A stretch of 11,064 nucleotides of DNA, taken from contig CAIZGA010000564.1 of assembly GCA_903932385.1 (NCBI GenBank), positions 1-11,064 on the forward strand. The letters are read 5' to 3'. Below, piece after piece: positions 6,284 to 11,064 of this stretch. The translations under genes and the position numbers were made by a program. The number at the start of each line of letters is the position of its first letter. Position 1 is the stretch's first letter. This DNA comes from an uncultured Acidobacteriota bacterium (GTDB lineage: Bacteria; Acidobacteriota; Terriglobia; Terriglobales; Acidobacteriaceae). The notes beneath the pieces are model-generated. The model saw nothing but the letters and a program-made list of their open reading frames with translations. It was not told where the DNA came from and made no database searches.

Positions 6284-7621
6284 CTACACGAATCCCAGGT
6301 TATTCACAGTAAAGTTACCAATGTTCGGCAACACCGTTGGTAGATTGCCAGAACTCACTCCAAACCACTGTGCCAGCGTCGCCGCATATTGTGACGTAGC
6401 TGTGGAGGGAATCCAGCGTCCATTGCTGCCGGAGTCATCCGGCCCGCCCAGTGAAAGCGTTGGGAAGGTGCCGTAAATCTGGCCGCCATTCACTGCGCCG
6501 CCGAAGACCATATGGTGCGATCCCCATGCATGGTCGCTGCCGTTGTTGGAGTTTGGCTGGAAGGTACGCGCAAAATCCGACATGGTGAAGGAGGTGACAT
6601 CGTTCTGTACGCCCAGCTCAACCGTTGCGTTGTAGAAGGCCGCAATGGCCGGCGATACTTGTGCCAGCAACGCGCTTTGCAGCGGCAACTGGTCGGCATG
6701 TGTATCAAAGTTGCCCAGGCTGGCAAAGAAAATCTGCCGCTGTACGCCCAGCGCAGCACGTACTTGAATAATCTGCGCAATCTGTTTCAACTGCGAAGCC
6801 AGACTGTTGTTGGAGGGGAAGACCGTCGTCAACGGGCTGATGGATTGCACCGCATCGGAGAGAGTTTTTGCATACGAGTACGCATTGGTGGTGATGTTGT
6901 CATCGGCCTGCACCAGCGAGATGCCGGAGTTGAAGGTAAGCATGGCCTGCGCCGCTGCCTGCCGCGCTGTGCACTCCGTGCCCTCTGAGCAGTTGGCCGC
7001 GCCCAGATTACCAGGCGAAACTGAGACCGGCGATGTTGCATTGCCGTTGCAGAAAAGCGTATCGCCTGCCACCGACGTAATCATCGGGATGGTGGCATTG
7101 GTGTTGTAGCTGGAGCCGAGTACATCGGCAATGCGCCCCGCCCAACCGGTTGGAGTCACGGCACTCTGTGCGGCGTTCTGCCATTCCAGCTGCTGGTCAG
7201 GATGCGAAAACAAATTCGTCGGCGCATTTTGTCCCGCGAGATATTCCGCACGGTTTAGCGGCTGCACAAGATTGCCCACATTGGCGACGAAGGCTGCGTT
7301 CTTATTGTTGAAGAGTGTTTGCAGGTCCGGCAGGTTCGGGTTCAACGCAAAGTTCGGCGTAGGCGTCAGCGGCAGCAGCGTGTTTTGTGCCAGCGCCAGT
7401 GGTCCGCGAATTGACGAGTAGTTGTTGTAGCCGGCTGTGTCGAACGGTATCAACATGTTGTTGGCATCGTTGCCGCCGAAAAGAAAAATGCAGACCAGCG
7501 CCTTGTAGTTGGTGGGGCTCTGCGCCAGCGCATTCAGTGCGCCAAAGGGTCGCAGCCCGATAAAGTTGCCGGCGGCCGCCAGACTTGCATACTTGATAAA
7601 ACTTCTGCGCTTGCTGTTCAT
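6284..7621 (-). CDS. DUF1501 family protein, Tat-exported
   Basis: This 445-residue protein opens with a twin-arginine signal (SKRRSFIKYASLAAAG, residues 3-18), so it should be exported folded by Tat. Conserved blocks of the DUF1501 family follow: FLFGGNDANNMLIPF (46-60), SHPDQ (139-143), GNFDTHADQ (303-311), SDFARTF (348-354) and DHAWGSHH (363-370). The family is related to sulfatase/alkaline-phosphatase folds by its Asp/His-rich motifs, but no reaction is established for it. The ATG at 7621 has GAGG six bases upstream; an in-frame TTG at 7633 overlaps that ribosome site and is rejected. The gene follows the DUF1800 gene by 39 bases. Such pairs recur widely in Acidobacteria, Planctomycetes and Bacteroidetes, so the two proteins probably act together in the periplasm or at the cell surface; the function is unknown. 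Confidence 0.93.
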   Translation of the reverse strand: MNSKRRSFIKYASLAAAGNFIGLRPFGALNALAQSPTNYKALVCIFLFGGNDANNMLIPFDTAGYNNYSSIRGPLALAQNTLLPLTPTPNFALNPNLPDLQTLFNNKNAAFVANVGNLVQPLNRAEYLAGQNAPTNLFSHPDQQLEWQNAAQSAVTPTGWAGRIADVLGSSYNTNATIPMITSVAGDTLFCNGNATSPVSVSPGNLGAANCSEGTECTARQAAAQAMLTFNSGISLVQADDNITTNAYSYAKTLSDAVQSISPLTTVFPSNNSLASQLKQIAQIIQVRAALGVQRQIFFASLGNFDTHADQLPLQSALLAQVSPAIAAFYNATVELGVQNDVTSFTMSDFARTFQPNSNNGSDHAWGSHHMVFGGAVNGGQIYGTFPTLSLGGPDDSGSNGRWIPSTATSQYAATLAQWFGVSSGNLPTVLPNIGNFTVNNLGFV

Positions 7622-7660
7622 GGCTTTCCTCAATCGTTCTTCGTGGAGTCGTGCACAGCC

Positions 7661-9790
7661 CTAGTGGATGACCTTGTACTGCGATGACGTAATCACCAGA
7701 TACACTGCCACGCGGACCCTTTGCGCAGCGTTCGTCAGGCCGGTAATGGTGTTGATGATTTCCGTGCGCATGGCCGTCGGCATCTGCCCATGCATAAACA
7801 TCACGCCCAGCGTGTCCACCAGTTGCGATGGGCTGCTGGCGGCAATCTGCCCCAGCGTGCTGGTGGAGCTCAGGTTGATGTTGAAACTGGTGATCTTGTT
7901 ATTCACCAGGCTGTCTGCCAGCGAGAGCCGCAATATGGCTGAAGCCGTGTTCTCCAAATCAAACTCCGGCGCATTCAGCGTGGTCTGCGGGATTACATAG
8001 CTGGGCGGGAAGAAGTTGAAGACGCTGCCGGAACGATACGGCCGCTCGCTCAAATTGTTTGAGTAGTTCGAGAGCGAGTAGTACGAGCCATTGGCATCGG
8101 TATTGGTGAATCCAACCGCGCGCAGATAATTCGTCATCCACAACATCGGCTCGCGCAAGTGGCCGCCGTCGAACGCCGGGTTGGTGTCGCCGGCGCGTGC
8201 TTCTGTGTCTTCAAGAATCGCGCGGATGACTGCCTGCATATCGCCGCGCACGCCGTTGCCGTTGTTGGCAAATACTGCAGAGATGCGCGCGACATACGCC
8301 GGAGTCGGCGTGCTGGTCACCAAATGCTGGATAAGTTGCTTGCAGACAAACGGGCCCACGTTCGTGTTGTTGAAGATGTTGGTCAGCGCGCCGGTTAGGT
8401 CTTCTTCAGCGGTTTGTCCTGCCGGCAGTGTGGTGCCGTTCAGCAGTGTTTTCGCGGTGGTGTCATGCTCGCTTTCAACAGCCACCATCGGAGAAGTGTA
8501 GTTGGGCGTCGAGTTGGGATATCTAGTCGGCACGCCGCCCGTAGACGTTGCGTATGTCCAGCCGGTGTATGCCTTGGCAAATGCCTGCACCTGCGCCTGC
8601 GTATACGTGGGAATGGTGTTGTTGTTGCTGTCCAACTGCAGCGAGCCATCCTGATTTAGCTCGTAGAGGCCAATGGTGAACAGCTGCATTAATTCACGCG
8701 CATAATTTTCATTCGCAATTTGTCCGGTGGGTGCCTTCGCGCTGTTCAGCATGTTGAGGTACGCACCCATGCCCGGCGAAACAGAAACATCATGCATCAC
8801 CGTGTAGAAGTTAGTGAAGGCATCCTGTGCCAGGGTGTTGTGGTAGAAAACAATCGTGCGTCCGTCATCGGTGTCGCTGGAGATAACAAACAACTCGCTG
8901 AGCGCAAAGGCAACGCGCTGCCGCAACTGATCATTGCCGGTCAGCACGGTTTGCCACCACTCAGACTCCTCGCAGACATAGGCTGTATTCGCAGACAGAC
9001 AAACCGCCGGCAGCGTTGCCGGAATATTTGCCAGCGGCGTGTAGGGAGTATTGAACTGCTGAGTGATGTACGAGTCGATGCCTTCATTCTGCACCGTGGA
9101 AATATCCGAGAGCGTGGGTCCGAAGGTCGCCTGGTCCAGCAGCCGCGATGCCGCAGTAACACTGGCCAGATAAATGGTCGCGCTAGCGGAAGTGGATGCA
9201 ACGCTGCCCGGATCCGGATTCAATACTGAGACGCTCAGCGAAGTTGTGCCGCTGGGCAACGTGATCGTCGCCTGTAATTCAGTGGAGCTGACGTAGGTTG
9301 TCGAGAGGCTGGTGGTGCCGGATTGAATCGTGGCGCCGCTTGCGAAGTTTGTGCCGTCAACTTCCAGAGCATACGTAGTGCCGGCGGTTAGTGTTGCCGT
9401 GGCTGCAGAGATGCTCGGCACCGGGTTCCACACGATCACCTGTGCAGAGCCGGTAGTCGTCGGGGAACTGACGCTGATGGCCGTCACTGTAACCGTGTCG
9501 GGACTGGGCAAACTGGCCGGTGGCGTATAGACACCTCCGCTGCTGATGGTGCCCACGCTGCTGTTGCCGCCGGTCACGCCATTCACCTGCCACGTAACAG
9601 ATGTGGTGGGCAGGTTGGTGACACTGGCGATGAAGGTCGTTGTGCTGCCAATGCGCACCTGCGCACTGCCGCTTACTGCGACTGCGGGTGTGGGTTTTGC
9701 TGCCAGATTGCAGCCGCTGATGGCAAAAACTGCAGCCATAGCAAGCGGCACAGCAATAGCCCGCACAAATAAAGAACGCATATCTTTCAA
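7661..9790 (-). CDS. DUF1800 family lipoprotein with Ig/TIG-like N-terminal domains
   Basis: This 709-residue protein begins with a lipoprotein signal: hydrophobic core about 8-23, then the lipobox ISGC with Cys27 as the lipidated residue. Residues about 33-120 look like a bacterial Ig-like domain (SVTWQVNG, GVYTPP). About 122-208 resembles an IPT/TIG domain (PVPSISAATATLTAGTTY, DGTNFASGATI). The DUF1800 region spans about 213-700 with the hallmark NENYARELMQLFTIG (360-374), GPFVCKQLIQHL (479-490) and FNFFPPSY (591-598). The biochemical role of DUF1800 is not known to me. The first codon is TTG at 9790, chosen because GGAGG lies six bases upstream; an ATG at 9781 would leave a 15-base gap and lose three residues without harming the signal. 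The DUF1501 gene follows 39 bases later. The adhesion-type domains suggest a surface or periplasmic scaffold. Confidence 0.93.
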   Translation of the reverse strand: MKDMRSLFVRAIAVPLAMAAVFAISGCNLAAKPTPAVAVSGSAQVRIGSTTTFIASVTNLPTTSVTWQVNGVTGGNSSVGTISSGGVYTPPASLPSPDTVTVTAISVSSPTTTGSAQVIVWNPVPSISAATATLTAGTTYALEVDGTNFASGATIQSGTTSLSTTYVSSTELQATITLPSGTTSLSVSVLNPDPGSVASTSASATIYLASVTAASRLLDQATFGPTLSDISTVQNEGIDSYITQQFNTPYTPLANIPATLPAVCLSANTAYVCEESEWWQTVLTGNDQLRQRVAFALSELFVISSDTDDGRTIVFYHNTLAQDAFTNFYTVMHDVSVSPGMGAYLNMLNSAKAPTGQIANENYARELMQLFTIGLYELNQDGSLQLDSNNNTIPTYTQAQVQAFAKAYTGWTYATSTGGVPTRYPNSTPNYTSPMVAVESEHDTTAKTLLNGTTLPAGQTAEEDLTGALTNIFNNTNVGPFVCKQLIQHLVTSTPTPAYVARISAVFANNGNGVRGDMQAVIRAILEDTEARAGDTNPAFDGGHLREPMLWMTNYLRAVGFTNTDANGSYYSLSNYSNNLSERPYRSGSVFNFFPPSYVIPQTTLNAPEFDLENTASAILRLSLADSLVNNKITSFNINLSSTSTLGQIAASSPSQLVDTLGVMFMHGQMPTAMRTEIINTITGLTNAAQRVRVAVYLVITSSQYKVIH

Positions 9791-10184
9791 TGTTGACCTC
9801 CAACGTACGGAAGTCAGATCCGCGGCAACCAGGGTAGACGGACTGACGTGACTCCTGATTCAAACACGCGGGGTCAGCATAGTTGCTGCAAAATAATTAA
9901 AAATATCGCGAGAGTCTTCCCAACAATCGGGGTTGGACTGAGGATGCGAATCGCACCGTTGATTTGGTTCACCTCGCATTCAGATGCCGGTTGTAGAATG
10001 AACTTCGCAGACCGCTCCCACCTCTGGCCCATATCCAGTTCGTTGGCGGACTGTCCGAAAGCGCAACATCCATAGACTTGCCCCGATGCGGGACGATGAA
10101 GCATATGTCGGGCGTGCCAGTGCGTGGAATCTCATTTGCAGTACGGTTCGTTTATCCGGCAGTAGATTGGCAGGAGACACAGGC
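9791..10184. other. Divergent intergenic region between the DUF1800 and regulator genes
   Basis: I see no supported gene in these 394 bases. Both flanking genes point away, so it must hold two promoters. For the DUF1800 gene an AT-rich block (about 9890-9905) precedes TATGCT (9876-9881, minus strand), a possible -10. For the regulator, TTGCCC (10079-10084) and CATATG (10102-10107) are spaced by 17 bases on the plus strand, an acceptable but unproven sigma-70-like pair. No strong dyad is obvious. Confidence 0.4.
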
Positions 10185-10850
10185 ATGAACAAAATAATCC
10201 TGGCGGATAATCAGTCCATCTTTCGTGCCGGTGCGGCGCGCGTGCTGGCACTCGAAGAAGACATGCGCATTGTGGCGCAGATGGAAAATGCCTCGCGACT
10301 TTTCGCTGCGATTGACGGCCATCGCAATGCCATTCACCTCATCGCAGCCGGTCTTTCCGCGGACATGATGGAAGTCATGACGCGTATCAGCGCCGTGGGC
10401 AGCCGTGTGATTTTCATTCTGGAAAATGGCACGCAGATGGACCCCGCGCATCGCAACCTGGCCGACGGCGGCATCCAGCGCGATATCAACGGTGCTGATC
10501 TGGTCGATACGGTCCGCCGTGTTGCCCGTGGCGAACGCATCTTCCGCCTGACAGCCGCGCCCGCAGAGATTCCCATGAACGACATGGTCGGCAGCCGCGT
10601 GCGCGACCGCCTCACCCCGCGAGAGATGCAGATAGTTGCGCTGATTGTTCAGGGATGCAAGAACAAGGAAATCGCCAGCCGCCTCGGCGTCACTGAGCAG
10701 GTGGTGAAAAATTATCTGCGCAGCGTGTATGACAAAACCGGCGTCAGCGACCGGCTCGAACTTGCGCTCTTCACCATCCACCACCGCACACTGGCAGAAG
10801 CCGCCGCCGAAGCCGGCAATCTGCTGCAGATGCAGGCGAAGTCAGCGTAG
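10185..10850 (+). CDS. NarL/FixJ-like transcriptional regulator with degenerate receiver domain
   Basis: This 221-residue protein has a receiver-like domain (about 1-118) and a typical LuxR-type helix-turn-helix (about 142-195: LTPREMQIVALIVQG, NKEIASRLGVTEQVVKNYL, DRLELALF). The receiver keeps the overall pattern (start IILADNQSIFRAGA, end DLVDTVRRVARGE) but appears to lack the phosphorylated aspartate: the third strand reads IHLIAAGL where DVVLLDL is usual. The conserved lysine near GYLxKD appears as arginine (GGIQRD, about 95-100). It probably works without phosphorylation, as in other pseudo-receivers. No histidine kinase is nearby. The ATG at 10185 has AGGAG eight bases upstream, and the protein then starts exactly at the domain; in-frame codons further upstream would add unrelated sequence. 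The gene is divergent from the DUF1800 gene, which is one possible target. Confidence 0.9.
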   Translation: MNKIILADNQSIFRAGAARVLALEEDMRIVAQMENASRLFAAIDGHRNAIHLIAAGLSADMMEVMTRISAVGSRVIFILENGTQMDPAHRNLADGGIQRDINGADLVDTVRRVARGERIFRLTAAPAEIPMNDMVGSRVRDRLTPREMQIVALIVQGCKNKEIASRLGVTEQVVKNYLRSVYDKTGVSDRLELALFTIHHRTLAEAAAEAGNLLQMQAKSA

Positions 10851-10854
10851 GAAT

Positions 10855-11064
10855 TTACTTCTTCAATCTCGCCAGAAACTTTTTATCTTCCGCACTCAAC
10901 TCCGCATCCGCCAGCAGGTCCGGCCGGTTGCGGAATGTTTTTTCCAGCTGTCGTTCGCGCCGCCATTTGCGGATGGCCGCGTGGTCGCCGCCGCTTAGCA
11001 CCTCCGGCACCGCAGCGCCGCGAAAGACCGGCGGCCGCGTGTAGTGCGGATAATCCAGCAGCCC
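10855..11064 (-). CDS. trmD: tRNA (guanine37-N1)-methyltransferase, C-terminal 69 residues (partial)
   Basis: Translation of the minus strand from the right edge gives an open frame to a TAA at 10857-10855. It begins [15 protein letters not shown] and continues [20 protein letters not shown], the well-known C-terminal signature of TrmD. TrmD transfers a methyl group from S-adenosylmethionine to N1 of G37 in tRNAs and prevents +1 frameshifting. The N-terminal SAM-binding knot lies outside the window. The gene ends 4 bases from the end of the convergent regulator gene, so the two transcripts must overlap or share a terminator. As a core gene it marks this as chromosomal. Confidence 0.96.
   Translation of the reverse strand, partial: GLLDYPHYTRPPVFRGAAVPEVLSGGDHAAIRKWRRERQLEKTFRNRPDLLADAELSAEDKKFLARLKK

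Noticed and set aside
9848..10075. Possible 75-codon small gene in the divergent spacer
   Set aside because: There is no convincing ribosome site, no domain and an irregular composition; it is expected by chance in a spacer of this size.
10086..10184. N-terminal extension of the regulator
   Set aside because: The extra 33 residues precede the canonical start of a receiver domain, while the ATG at 10185 has AGGAG at good spacing.
10152..10784. Minus-strand open frame of 210 codons opposite the regulator
   Set aside because: The plus strand encodes a clear LuxR-type DNA-binding domain; the antisense product has no recognisable features.
1..11064. Mobile elements, CRISPR arrays, tRNA or rRNA genes
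   Set aside because: No transposase or integrase frame, no spaced direct repeats and no recognisable RNA gene were seen on reading both strands.

Overview
The window reads as chromosomal DNA of a Gram-negative bacterium. My best guess is an acidobacterium of the Terriglobia type. The guess rests on gene content: a DUF1800/DUF1501 pair, an MtrA/DmsE-like decaheme cytochrome beside a large outer-membrane barrel, and Sec, Tat and lipoprotein export signals. It is an inference from recognised family features, not a database match.

Layout. All genes except one lie on the minus strand, so the main operons read from right to left. At the right edge (10855-11064) is the 3' end of trmD. A LuxR-type regulator with a degenerate receiver domain (10185-10850, plus strand) converges on it with only 4 bases between. 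A 394-base divergent spacer (9791-10184) follows. Next comes a two-gene unit: a DUF1800 lipoprotein with an Ig/TIG-like N-terminus (7661-9790) and a Tat-exported DUF1501 protein (6284-7621). It ends in a clear hairpin plus T-tract terminator (6201-6236).

The region of main interest is the next operon, which starts from a promoter region at about 5905-6120. That region carries a perfect Crp/Fnr-type dyad (6021-6038) and several weaker dyads. In order of transcription the genes are: a 10-heme periplasmic cytochrome (4987-5904), an 833-residue MtrB/PioB-like outer-membrane barrel (2446-4947), two similar small monoheme cytochromes c (2089-2397 and 1620-1937), an 11-heme membrane-anchored cytochrome (244-1599), and the start of a cytochrome b (1-251, cut by the window edge). 

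How the genes could work together. The cytochrome b and 11-heme protein make a plausible inner-membrane quinone/periplasm module. The two monoheme cytochromes could be soluble shuttles. The decaheme protein inserted in the barrel would carry electrons across the outer membrane. This is a complete predicted route for extracellular electron transfer in one operon. No MtrC/OmcA-like surface cytochrome is present here, so the set looks more like PioAB/MtoAB than MtrCAB, but direction (metal reduction or electron uptake) cannot be read from the sequence.
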